From positions 62,001-126,000 of the forward strand of contig AJFK01000895.1 of the NCBI GenBank assembly GCA_000467715.1: a DNA stretch of 64,000 nt, written 5' to 3'. The position numbers and the translations under genes are program-made. Positions 11,162 to 22,719 of the stretch are shown piece by piece; the stretch's first letter is position 1; every line of letters starts with the position of its first letter. Under the pieces are notes generated by a model, which saw only the letters and a program-made list of their open reading frames with translations, was not told the DNA's origin and did no database searches. This stretch comes from Hysterium pulicare CBS 123377 (taxonomy: Eukaryota > Ascomycota > Dothideomycetes > Hysteriales > Hysteriaceae).

Positions 11162-12595
11162 ATGAAGTTGAATATTAAAGCTATTCGCTATCTCACTCCG
11201 GAGGACTGGCGAGTTCTCACTGCCGTATGTTTTTCCACTGCGCATTGAATATTTTACGTCTTCGAAACTAACAGCTAATAAGATATCTACAGACAGAAAT
11301 GGGCAGTCGGAACCATGAGGTAGTGCCTACGCCTTTAATCGCTCAAATAGCTGGCCTCCGAAGCGGCTCCGGCGTTCACAAATGCATTTCAAATCTTGCA
11401 AAAGTCAACCTGATCGCAAAAGTGAAGAACGCGAAATGTGCGCCTCTCCTCACCCTCAAGACGTCTTTCGAGGTGAAATACTAACTTGGGAATAGATGAT
11501 GGATATCGCCTCACCTATGGAGGTCTCGACTACCTCGCCCTTCATACCCACACTAAATCCAGCACAATCTACTCCGTGGGCAATCAAATCGGCGTTGGAA
11601 AGGAATCCGACATTTACGTCGTTGCCTCCACTAGTGGCGTCCAACGAGTCCTCAAGATTCACCGACTTGGCCGTATCTCATTTCGCACGGTGAAAGCCAA
11701 CCGCGACTACCTCCGCAACAGGAACTCCGGGTCGTGGATGTACATGTCTAGGCTCGCCGCCCTCAAGGAATATGAGTTCATGAAAGCTCTGAAGAGGGCA
11801 GGGTTCCCTGTCCCGGAGCCTCTGGGTCAGAACAGACATACAGTCGTCATGAGCTTGGTGGACGCATTTCCACTAAGGCAGATTTCCAGTGTGCCGGATC
11901 CAGCGGGGTTATACGCCGAATTATTGTCACTGATTGTGCGATTGGCGGGGGTTGGTCTGATTCACGGAGATTTCAACGAGTTCAACATTTTGATTGAGGA
12001 GAAGCCCGCGCCCTCAGAGGAGACTTCTGAGGACGCCCCTCCCGCAATCACCCTCGTTCCGACTATCATCGACTTCCCTCAGATGGTCTCGATAGATCAT
12101 CAGAACGCAGCCTACTACTTCGACCGTGACGTCGCTTGTATCAAGCGCTTCTTCTCTCGGCGATTTGGGTTCACAAGTGACGAACCTGGACCTTTCTTCG
12201 CGGACTCGATCAAGACTGTCAGCAATCGGCTAGACGTCGAGGTTGAGGCTTCAGGCTTTAGCAGGAAAATGGCCAAAGAGTTAGATATCTATATGAAAGA
12301 AGTCGGAGTTGATGGTGATGCTGGGAATGGTCAACGAGAAGCTGAAGATGATGCTAGCGACGACGAAGGTGAAGGAGAGGAGGAAGGCGAATCAGACGAA
12401 GCCCAATCCACCGATATCCTCGTTACACCTTCGTCAACCGAGCCAGAGGTATTTGCTACTTCAAAATTGGCCGCAGCAATGACCGCTCTCGACATCCAAG
12501 GTAGTGACCCTCTTCCCGACTGCTCACTTATCCCGATTCGGAGTTCTGCGAAGCCCGCCAAATCGGCAAAGGCTAAAGCAGGGTGGGCGATATGA
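11162..12595 (+). CDS. RIO2: serine/threonine kinase/ATPase RIO2
   Basis: Atypical RIO-family kinase/ATPase needed for the last cytoplasmic maturation steps of the 40S subunit. Three exons (11162-11224, 11293-11437, 11496-12595) give 435 residues; junctions read LTA-TEMGS and NAK-Y-DDGYRL. The N-terminal winged helix (MKLNIKAIRYLTPEDWRVL, GSRNHEVVPTPLIAQIAGL) is followed by the RIO2 nucleotide loop GVGKESDIYVV, the catalytic HGDFNEFNILI and the metal-binding IDFPQMVS. After DRDVACIKRFFSRRF comes an acidic low-complexity segment (DDEGEGEEEGESDE). The short Lys/Ala tail ends GWAI, as I recall for other fungal RIO2 proteins. All catalytic residues are present. Confidence 0.96.
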
Positions 12596-12697
12596 TCATA
12601 TGAGAAAACACTTCTCGTGGATTTGCAGGTGCAGGTGATGAGTCTCCCAGATACGCGATTCCTCTAACTTGACAACTGGCACATCATCGCTACCCAG

Positions 12698-13239
12698 GAA
12701 CCACCACCGTCAAGGCCACTCACGGAGATGGACCTTCCCCAGAGACCCAGCAAGCAGCCACCACGTCCGATGAACAGATTTCTCCTGTTTCGTGCCTTTT
12801 TGGCACCCCATTTTCAAAGCGCAAGGCTTGTCTAACGCTGAGATATCGAAACGTGTCGCTTCCAGCGGATGCGTCAGAATACAACAAGGAAGCGAAGAAG
12901 ACGTGTTGAATACTTCCTGGCCAACCCGCACTGGTGCTCAGATAAAATCCCCCCTCGCTTCTCAAATCTACCTTTGACGAAGCCTCAGCCCCGTTGCCAG
13001 ACCTGTTACCCCAACCAGAGCAGAGCTCTACCCAAGAAGCTGGATCAGTAAAACATCTGACCTCGAACCAAGACGATGCTACTGATCAAATGACACAGAA
13101 TCTGCCAACTCAACAAATGCCTCCACAAGAGTCAGAGTTAGACCTCGCTGCTGCTCGGACTGCTACTCTTGAGCAGCAATGGTTCCGGTCTACGAATGAA
13201 GACTTCTCTGATATGGTGGACTGGAATGGAATGGACTAG
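12698..13239 (+). other. coding-like segments downstream of RIO2, unresolved
   Basis: Two stretches in the same frame read like protein. The segment 12698-12904 includes ISPVSCLFGTPFSKRK and SLPADASEYNKEAKK. The segment 12983-13239 is Gln/Glu/Ser-rich and ends FSDMVDWNGMD-stop. They can be joined by a 78 nt intron (weak donor GTTGAA at 12905, acceptor GAAG at 12982) or an 84 nt variant. A branch-point-like CTAAC and CCCAG acceptor precede 12698, so an upstream exon is implied. There is no in-frame ATG before 13091. A phase-compatible donor exists inside RIO2 (after 12500). It could be an alternative RIO2 tail, a separate small gene with a missed first exon, or chance. Confidence 0.3.
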
Positions 13240-13261
13240 AATGGAAGCCAGGATATGTACT

Positions 13262-13282
13262 GATGGATGGATGGATGGTTGG
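13262..13282. repeat. ATGG/GGAT short tandem repeat
   Basis: Imperfect tetranucleotide run (four to five units of ATGG then TTGGATAG) just after the stop at 13239. A simple-sequence tract with no evident function. Confidence 0.7.
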
Positions 13283-13736
13283 ATAGTGGATAAATAGATA
13301 GAGGAAACCAGACTCTCAATCAACGCAGTTGTCTTCACCAGACATTGGGGCTCCGCTGAACACGTCCACGTCCACGACTGCGAAATTCATGCCGTCTACC
13401 CAATGGCGCCTACCGCCTCGAACCGAGTTCCGAGCAACCGGTCTTATAACCTGCAACTACACTTTGTGGTTTCATTAGGTTGGGCACTTTACCTTATGAG
13501 TAGAGAGCGGACAATACGAGAAATGTGAGATTCATGTATCTATCTAACCAATCTTCTACCAAAAAACAGACTCAGATCTAGTGTTAACGCTTCCATCCAA
13601 AAGCCCTTTACGTCCTCCACTCCAATCCCATCTCAAAAACTTCCCCTTCGTCTCTCATCTCCCATCACATCCCCTCAACAAATACCCCGCAGGAGTCAAA
13701 GTTAACCTCTCTACCCTTCCCACTCCACTCAACCCG

Positions 13737-13871
13737 TCAATGCCATGGCACGGCAGCGTAGAATTCAGGGTACGTACGCATGAACGGAGTTGCATAAGCC
13801 CGGAGAGCCTTTTCTGCTTGGTCGTCGGTGAATAGCTTGACGAGTGGGGCGGAGAGGAGGCGGAATGACAT
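13737..13871 (-). CDS. possible 44-residue microprotein
   Basis: A short ATG-to-TGA frame on the minus strand that is too small for ordinary gene calling. It reads MSFRLLSAPLVKLFTDDQ, then an alanine/tyrosine-rich helix (EKALRAYATPFMRTYPEFY), ending AAVPWH. The composition is protein-like, with an amphipathic N-terminal half and aromatic C-terminal half, unlike the surrounding non-coding DNA. No family is recognised, and it could be an exon of a larger gene or chance. Confidence 0.3.
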   Translation of the reverse strand: MSFRLLSAPLVKLFTDDQAEKALRAYATPFMRTYPEFYAAVPWH

Positions 13872-15036
13872 TCGCTATACATTTGGTGTGTGGTGATATT
13901 TTGGACACTGAGGTGTGCATTTGATTTGAAACAGCTCTTAGCTCTACTTGCTGAATGGATACAGTACATGATCTTAATTAAAAAAGAGTAGCTATCTCTC
14001 AGTGGATGTTGGAGTTGTTTCTTCGTATAGCGCTCCTATTATTGGTTTATGTAGGAAAGGTGAAGGTGAGATCTAACAAGTTACAACAGCCATATGGCTT
14101 ATTATGAAAGGAAGTAGTAGTAAGTGGTCGTGGATTTCGAGGAATGGACGGAAGGAAAATCGTTTCCCTTTCAGATATGATGCGATCACCTTATCAACTC
14201 AGTTCACACAAAGAGCATCAAGTAAAAGGATGAAGAAATCTAAACAATCAAGTGTATACCATGAAACTTATCGAAGACACTTGATTTTCCTTCGATAGTT
14301 AACCACAACCCGCCATGAATACCACCACCATCATCAACAATCTTCCACAATATCTGTTCTGATCATGAATGTCCAGCACAGAAAAGAGGAAAACATACTA
14401 TCTCACACGCTTACAGAAAACGGGAGAAAATGCACCATGTCCCCCATTCATCGAATCCATGATTTCGTTGCATTGCTGCAGACAGTCTGACGCTCGAATG
14501 AAAACACACAAATCATAACAACCGCCAAAAAGTGAAACGACAAGGAAAGGGGGAAGCAAAGAAGGGGAAAACACATTAGCGCCAAGCGAATGAATGAGGT
14601 TAGGAACAATAGTCGTAACCGCGGTGACTGTTGCTGAAATGCTGTTCGTGAAACGAAAGCAGTATTAGTGACTTGTACATGCTGAAAATGCTGGTTGACG
14701 ATGCTTGAGATGGTCAAACTCGTCGGGTTAAGATGTTTCCTCGAAGACATTCGGTCGACGAGAAGATAGAATGCTGAGTTAAGGTGAGACTGAATCCATG
14801 CGGTAGTTCGATCCCGTTTGATGCTCGAATGAGATGCGTTGATCTAAAATGGGTTTCCAAAAATTCCCCGAGGGTGGAAGAGATGATTGATCGAAGTATC
14901 TGCTTTTGTTGGAGATAACGCAACGAGATCAATGAAGAATGATCTTTACTGTCCAGTAATAGAATGCTGTCCACAATATGATCGAAATGACATAAAGGAA
15001 GCGTGGCGATAAACGTGGCCATGGAAATGAGGCCGA
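13872..15036. other. intergenic, no gene seen
   Basis: Over 1.1 kb without a supportable gene. The right end will be the 3' UTR of the RRM gene. The ORF at 14448-14750 (minus) is hydrophobic random-looking sequence. Confidence 0.5.
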
Positions 15037-17096
15037 CTATTCCTCTCGATTGGAGCCGCGGCTGGGTGGGGCTGAATTCGTCTCTACTTTCACCGGAGTG
15101 GTGGGGTTGGTTCGGACGCCTGTGTCATGATCGGAATTGACACCGTCCCTCTCGACTTTGACGACTGCAGGAAGACTGGGCTGAGACGTTGGGTAGAGTG
15201 TGGTACGCTGCATGCCCAAGGATGATGGCACTGCTGGCATCCACGGAGTTCGCAGACGTGCTGATTGCGGGATGAAAGAAGGGGCGGTCCTGGAAAGGTA
15301 ATCAGCAAAAAGCACAAGAGCACAGTAGGGGGAGGGGACTTACGCTTGAGCTTGCATGAACATCTCAAATTCGTTGGCGGCGTCCTGTGAGTCCGGAGAC
15401 AGATTAAGCATTCTTTCTCCATTATACAACGACGTTTGGCGGACTTGGGCGACACCGACTTCATACTCAGCGGCTCGGAAGACACGTCCGGCGGCGGTTT
15501 GCTGTTTGAGCATCTTCTGCTCATGTGTGTCTGAGTAGCGGATCTGGATCAGGTGTTCCTCGCCACCTGGTTTTGACACTGGCGCGTTGTTGAAGTTTTT
15601 GATGATCTCCTCGCATATATCCCGAGTCTCGAATCTGCGAACGTCAGCACAGGTTACAAGAGATGGAACGAGTCCGACTGACCTAGCAAAGCCCACGCCA
15701 CGACCATTCCCAGCGCTGTCACGAAGGATTCTGCTCGAACAGACCTTGTGCGGGGCGAAAATTTCGCCAAGCTCCTGGAAGATTGTTAGCAAGACGTTCG
15801 AAAGCCAAGGGAACGCAGGTACGAACATGTTCGTTCATATTCTTGGGAATGTTCGACACGTAGAGGTTGGTGTTGGCTTCGTCCGCGAACTTCTTGAGCT
15901 TAGCGTAGAAGGATTCCTGAAGAGGGTGAGCAGATAGCTAGCATATGAACGAAGAAGGGGTGCATCAGACGTACTCTGGCGAAGCTGACTTCATAGCCCA
16001 AGAAATGAAATCCACGAATGCAATTCTCGGCATCTTCAAAGTTGTGATACTTGATGAAACCAAACCTGGAGAAAGTCAGTGAAACGGCATTTCTAGACGA
16101 AGACGAGTGAGCATACCCCTTGCATTGATTCGTCTTGAGGTCGATGATGGACTTGGAGCTCTGGATGTCCCCAAACCGTTTGCCCCACGCATGAAGCATC
16201 TCATCTGTCGTTTCCGGAAGAAGACCTCGAATATAGACGTTTGTTTCTCCCGACTTGTTCTCCAAGCTCCGATCGAGGGGCTTCAGTGGAGAGCTCGGTG
16301 CTGGAATGGCTCGCGGGATCGGAGGATCCTGGTTCATCAAGGCCATCAAATGAGGTGGAGGAGCAATCAACGTCTGTGGTTTTCCCATCTGCGCAAGAGG
16401 ATATGGATGCGACAACTGAGATGGGGACGGAGTAGCACTGTGAGTGTATACGCCGCTGGGGGAACGCTCCATGATCGCCGTACCATTGCGGTACACACCG
16501 AAGTTGTTGTATGGCGTTGCAGGAAGATCTTGCTCATTCGAAGAGATGGAGTCGCGACGAGGAGTCATCAAGGATGGCATTTCGGCTGAAGATACGCGGC
16601 TCGCCCAGCTCGGGGCCAAGGGACTGTGATCAACCATGGCATGGCCGTACTGGTAGGCGGTCTGGTGCATGAAAGGCGCAACGGAGTTGTACATTCCAGG
16701 CGAGTGTGACATACCGGACTGTTGCTGGTTGGATCCGGGCAGGACGTGGTACATGTTCGACATAACATGTTGGTTTGGGAGCCAGAGGCCCTGGGCCTGA
16801 TTGAGGGCAACACCACCGGTGTATTCGGAAGAGTTGCCGGAGAGTTGAGAGCCGGACTTGCTTGTGCCAGAGGAGCCGTATGAAGCATGAAGATTCATGC
16901 CGTTCATCCCACCGACAAGTGTCTGCATGTTGTTGTCTGCAAGATGAGGAGAAACTCCGGGCATGCTTCGAGGTAGGTACTGGCCTGCACCATGGGCCTG
17001 GCCAGGCTGGGAGTAGTGGCCGAGCATCGACTGGCCCTTGTAGCCGGCAGCGGAGTTAGGATAGTTCGACTGACGTCCGGAACCCATTTTGTCCAT
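15037..17096 (-). CDS. two-RRM RNA-binding protein (RBMS/MSSP-like)
   Basis: Six exons (17096-16117, 16065-15975, 15916-15827, 15774-15683, 15634-15344, 15289-15037) with clean splice signals give 598 residues. The first about 280 residues are disordered, rich in Gln, Ser, Gly, Pro and His. RRM1 (about 284-357) has RNP2 NVYIRGL and RNP1 KGFGFIKY, the latter rebuilt exactly across intron 1. RRM2 (about 373-445) has NLYVSNI and RGVGFARF, rebuilt across intron 4. Tandem RRMs of this type resemble animal RBMS proteins, which bind AU-rich RNA. The fungal target is unknown. The C-terminal tail has two VKVE motifs. An in-frame ATG-open extension runs up to 17414 but ends in 5'-leader-like sequence; I prefer 17096 because a splice acceptor (CCAACAG) lies just upstream. 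Confidence 0.9.
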
Positions 17097-20000
17097 GGCT
17101 ATTGCGTATGTAACCTGTTGGTTCACTTCGTCAGCCCTTGTCCACCCCAGAAATGTAAAACGATGACATGATGTAGTGGAAAAGAAAGATGCGCGAGTCA
17201 CCCAACAGGATTGTGGAGCGAGAAAGAAAGATCTGAGAGAGGACAGGGAGAGCACGCAATAACTGTGCTGGTATAGTCCAGAATGGCGGGAGGAAAGGGA
17301 CAGTGGAGGAACAGCGTCGACCAGAGAAGAGGCCGGAGAATGCTTACGAATCGTAGTGAGTCCGGTGACCTGATTGATGAGGATGCAGAAGTGAAGAGAG
17401 TGTTCTACTGTCATTTGTCAGTCATAACATTTGGTCAAAGAAGTGGTCCGATCAAGGTGTGAAGAAGTGATGCAGGGACATCTCGAGTCCTGTTTCGTCT
17501 CACGATCTTGATATGCCACCGAGCAAGCTGGAAGCTTTTGATGCACAAGTGAGAAGAGAGGTGACAATGGATGACTGACCTTTGCGAAGATGTCAAAACT
17601 TTTGCAACGTGGGAGATGAGGTAGCGACGTGATTCCAAAGCTGGGCTGAGTGTAAGCTGCAGCTGTACGGTGAACAGAGGGGCCCAGACGGCACTGACCA
17701 CTGAACGGCTAGAAAGAATGTCGGTCACTGAGTGGATGTCGAAGAAGTGTGATGAGGAAGAAGAGAAGAAGAGGACTCGGGGGAAGGTTATAGAAATGTC
17801 GGGGTGGCTTCCCAGCCCGCCGAGGTGAATAAACTGGAAGGAGCAAGGACGGTGAAGTCAGCGACGAAGATTGTAAACACGCGACGAACTTCTGCTTCTT
17901 GCTGAGTCTCGAGCAGACTCACCTTCCCTTCGCTCCGCAGAAGCAATAGCAAAACTACAATGACGCCAGCTACTATGTATGCACAGACTTCCAAGATACT
18001 CGACTGCTCGTTTCGGCCGGGGCGGCGCTCCCTTAAATATACTGCGGGAAAGCTGTATCGATATCAATGTCCCTTTTTCTTGCGGCAAGTAATGCCTGCA
18101 GTGCGTGTGTTTCTGAGGCAGACGTGATGGGAGGGCTGCCGCTTTAAATGCAGAGTGCAGCGGGTGGGCCGTCGATGCCAGGGATGGCAATGCAAGTGAA
18201 GGAGGAGTTACCAGGTCACATCATTTTGTACTCTTATTGCTTCCAGGCTCTCCACCAAGCCCACAAGAGACGGAGAGTAGCATTTCTATTAGGTTCAGAA
18301 CGCCACCCGCCGCAATCAAGCTTCTACTTACAGCGGAATTGTCGCCCCGTCTTGTACCGATGCAAGTCGCGTCGCCCTTGCAGTAGGGCTGAGAGATCGC
18401 AAAGGAATCAATGCAAACCACACGATGGCCTCGCCAAAGAAGAGGTGATTTGCAATGTAACTCGATCGACATCTGCGTGTCTCAATGACCCTCTCTCCTC
18501 CTTTATAGTAAATTATGATCTGTCACTTTATAGCCGGCCATGCGCCTGGCCCGGTGAAGAGTACGATAGCTCAAAGGCATTAGAGCCCGCATCTGCATTT
18601 GACATCAGATTAGCTTGCAGTATTTTAGTACGGTTACATCTGCCAGGAAAGTCACTTACAAGAAGGATAGGCCTACTTTCACAGCAGATCAATGCCTGTT
18701 GGGTGCTCGAAATAGCCTTACGGGTCGTTGCATACTACGGCTCTCTTGTCCTCCAGCTAGAAGATCCGATCTGTAGCAGCAGTAACTAGTTATTATACCG
18801 CATTAGCCTGCCCAAACTCTGCCATCTGCTACACAACAACGAGCCGGAGCCCGTTCGCGTGTCAGATGATGCCACTGAGCCCGCGTACTCCCCCAACCCT
18901 CGAGCAAGTACTCGACTCCGTTTGCGAAGCGCGAAAACCGGAACAAAATTGGTCCAAGTCGTTCGTCTGTCCATGGGCTACGGTTCGATGCATGAAGCAA
19001 GGGCAGAACCCGACCAGCTACAGAGTACTCTCCCCGGGTCTCCTAAACAATTGGCAAGGAACGTTACGACCATTAGAGACATCAAGTCGTAGGACCATTA
19101 TTGGCAGTACACAAATACATGGAATATCAGAGAGCGAGGAGACCGTACGTTGGCTCTGCGAATCGATTTTTGAGAACTCAGGAGATTTGGCGTACAGTCG
19201 AAGCTGGAGTAAGGTCGCTAACCATACCGGTCAGATTCTTTCCTTGAATGTTCTGCAAATAACCATTTGAGGCGTTGCCTGGAGAAATGTGTGACGATAT
19301 GTCGCTCGATGAGGACTTGGCTGCTTCTCCGCGTGCTGCGTGGGCGCATACCCCAGTGATCGCTGTGTCACAGCGATCCCATCTCAACTGATCCAGGTGA
19401 CTGGTCGTTCTTTGAAACAATGACGGTCGATCCCGCACTGGGTAAATTAGGGCTAAGACGTTGAAATTAGGTGGAGATGGACGATGTCAAGAAACGATAA
19501 TTTTCGTGGCGTGCGATCAGTTGCGCGTGGAAGACAGGGCGTTCGGATCAAATCGCATGGATCTCCTGCGACCGCCCGGAATTTATCCATATCATAGGTT
19601 GAATGTTGTGGTTGTGTTTCGTTTGGCGGAGCGTGCTTTATCCGTCGATATACCGTTCGACGCCAGGCGGGAAACGCTCAATAACGTTCTTGAAACTGCT
19701 TGGTTGCCGGTCATCTGCGGTCACTGAACCAAACCTGTAACCCGGAAATCGGGTCGATCAACTCCTGGTATTCGGTCAAGAAGGGATTCGAGTTCGCGCT
19801 TCAATGCGAGACAACCTCCCCGATGTCGTACAAGGCCGGCCTGGGTCATCGCTCACAGTCTCGCCCAGTCAATTTGACACATCCGTGTTATCTTCAGTTT
19901 AAGTCATTGATGGGCGCTGGATACCACAGTCTATAAAGTCGTCGCCATTATCCAGAGCTCACGAAATGGGACGTCCGAACACCTTCTTGTCTTTTTGATA

Positions 20001-20571
20001 CAAGTGTAGAGATTTCTACAGAAGCGTTCGATTTATCTTACTTGCTCACCATTATTCGCATGTCCTAAAATGCGGCCTTCCGCCTGATAAAACCGGGAAA
20101 GCGTCATTGTCTCGAAATTAAGAGGTCGTCGGAATGTGATAGCATGAAGGTTGCGCATGTGATAAATCACAATTTTGCTTTGATGGAGCTTTGGGAATGC
20201 AACTGATTCGCTGGTGGACTTTATCGATAATGTGAGGCGAGACACTGTGAGTCATCCCCCCAATAGTATATCGCTATTCGCGATCAGAGCTGAGGTTTGG
20301 ATATCGACCGGGAGAGCCAGAAAGTTGACTTATTATGTAAGCGGGTTCCTCTGACACCTGACAGTCCAAGCTTTCCAATGTCTACCCTCACGCATACCTG
20401 AATCAATTATCAGATTCGATTACTCTAAGAGTCATTGAATTCTATATACGAGTGGAAATATGCATCTCAACAAAAATTACGGGGAAGAAAGTAGCAAACA
20501 ATCTTATGAAGCCAATCAGCAGCTGTGAACGCCGGTTTACGCTTAATCTCAGATGGACCAAATATGCAAAT
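17097..20571. other. long region upstream of the RRM gene, no gene seen
   Basis: About 3.4 kb between the RRM gene start and the P450 reductase stop. The first 900 bases (sense direction CT-rich, with several putative splice sites) look like a long 5' leader with at least one intron. The rest has only overlapping ORFs without family signal, including one of 213 codons at 18148-18789. A large upstream region is typical of heavily regulated fungal genes. Confidence 0.5.
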
Positions 20572-22719
20572 TTATGACCAGACATCTTCCTGGTACTGGT
20601 TGGACGCCCTCATTGCCTTTACAATCTCCTCGCCCTTGGATTGTGGTACGCCCCGATGCTTTGAAATGATTTGTGGTAGGAGCAAGTTCACTTCTCGTGC
20701 CATGTTGGCGGCATCACCGCACACGTAGAAGTATGCCTTCTGCTGTAGGAGCTTGTCAACCTCTTCAGAGTACTCCCGCATCTTGTCCTGGACGTAGACT
20801 TTGTTAGGTCCATCTCGAGAGAAGGCGACATGAAGGACGAAATTGTCGCGTAAGTCCTTCTTGTATTCCTACGTAGCGGAGTTAGCGCCATGATTTACTA
20901 CAGGGCCAAGGGCAAAAATTCTTACCTCCCACTCTTGCTCGTATAGGAAGTCTTCGGCTTTCTTCCTGCATCCGAAGAAGAGAACAGTCTTACCAACGTT
21001 CTGGCCGGCGCGAGCTTGTGCAGCACGTTCTTGAACGAATGCTCTGAATGGTGCCACACCAGTACCAGGGCCTACCATGATGATGGGTTTGGACGGATCC
21101 GACGGAAGCTTGAAGTTTGAATGACGAACATGAACAGGCACGTGAATGCCATCGTACTTGTTCCGGGGTCCATTGAGAGCATAGTTGAGGCCGTGTGGAT
21201 CTGGTTCGGGCTCGCCATGCTGCTTCTGTTTCAATGCTAGTAGGTAATTGGTGGTAACACCCTTTAGGATATGTGGGGCGCCTGGCTTGTGTGTCGATTC
21301 AACAACGGCTGTAATCGCGATCTTGTCTTTCTGGACGAATGACGAGGAAGAGATTGAGTAGTAACGAGGCTGGATTTTGATGAGGCCTTCAATCATGCAC
21401 GAGAACGGTACCTTCGTCCATGGGTCGCCATTTGACAGGATTTCTAGGAGCTGTGCGAGGTTGAGGTTACGCTCGATTACCTTTTCGTGGAAGTAGTCCT
21501 TGTCATTGCCCATCTTGAGGATTTCAGTCTTGATTTCCTCGTTGGGCGCGAACTGGGCAACAGTGGAAACGAACTGACGGGACACGGGTGCGCAAATCTC
21601 CATATGATATCGGACAGCGGCGTCATAGGTGGTTGGAGAGGGAAATGGGACCTTCGCGGTGGGATCTAGACCTCTGACAGCGATAACCGTATGGCGTTTT
21701 TCAGCAAGACCAAGAATAGACAGGAAACGGTCCACTTCTTTTCCAGCATTGGTTGGCCAGATAGCGATGTGATCTCCAGTAGTGTAGGATAGGTTGGATC
21801 CAGCGATACTGATCTCCATGTGTAGACAGTTTCGGTCTTTGGCGGTGAACAACTCGGTTGATTCGGCGATAGGTGCAATGAAGGGGTTGTTGGCGTTGAA
21901 GGGACCTTTCTGATTTCCTTCCAGATGATTCTTGTTGGGTTCCCCGAGATAGACCGTGTCCTCGTCGGCGCTCATGTCTGGCTTGTCGGTGATTTCAAAG
22001 ACTGGCTCGTAGACGGCTTCCCTTTCTTCCAGACCCATTTCTTCGGTTACAGCAGTCCACATCGGTTCCTTCCAGGCCATAAAATCCTCTTCCATTGTGC
22101 CAGCACCATCATCTCCCTCGCCAGCAGCACCGAGTCTCTTAGCCCCAAGTTTGTTGAGGTACTTGTCGACGTTGCGGACCATGGAGTTGTAATGTTCGTA
22201 AGTGTTGTTTCCAAGTCCAAATGCGACATATTTGAGGTTCGACAGTGGCTGCTCGTCTGGTGCGGCACCTTCGCTGAAAGCAATATCCTCGTTGCCAATG
22301 AACTCGTAGAATTCAACCGCATTATCCGTGGGCTCTCCCTCACCATAGGTGGCAAGGACGAAGACAGCCAATTTATCGTCGGGGAATTTATCGAGGTTGT
22401 CATAGTCATAGTCCTCTAGATCAGCGACCATAGCCTTCAGTCCAAACCTGGAATGCCCTTCCTTTGCTAGCCTGGAGGCGTAGTCCTCGGCAGTACCTGT
22501 CTGACTGCCGTAGAAGATGACACAGTTCTTGTCCGTTTCCTCCATTTTCTCGATTATGTTCCTGGACTTGCCGGCTTTGGCGTGGCCATTGCTGGTAGCC
22601 AGAGAATTGCCATATGGATCTCCGTAGACAGCCCAGTATGTTCCCTTTGTGAAGTAGGCGATGGTACCGAGCAGAAGTGCGGCGAGAACAACTATGTCCA
22701 ACGTGTCTAGTTGCGCCAT
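20572..22719 (-). CDS. NCP1: NADPH-cytochrome P450 reductase
   Basis: ER-anchored diflavin reductase passing electrons from NADPH through FAD and FMN to P450s, squalene epoxidase and other acceptors. Exons 22719-20926 and 20868-20572 flank a 57 nt intron (GTAAGA...GTAG), giving 696 residues, the family size. An N-terminal anchor (LDIVVLAALLLGTIAYF) is followed by the flavodoxin domain (YGSQTGTAEDYA, ATYGEGEPTDNA, FGLGNNTYEHY). The FAD domain has RYYSISSSS and GVTTNYL. The NADPH domain has GPGTGVAPFRAF, FFGCR, SRDGPNKVYVQ and YVCGDAANMA. The C-terminus is DVWS with the conserved Trp that stacks on FAD. All cofactor motifs are intact. It faces away from the Tao3-like gene across about 2 kb. Confidence 0.97.

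Noticed and set aside
17097-17414. Extending the RRM protein to the ATG at 17414
   Set aside because: The extension reads as hydrophobic random sequence and crosses a good splice acceptor just before 17096.
18148-18789. Plus-strand ORF of 213 codons in the gap upstream of the RRM gene
   Set aside because: Composition is irregular, no family motif is seen, there are no splice signals and antisense ORFs overlap it. Most likely chance.
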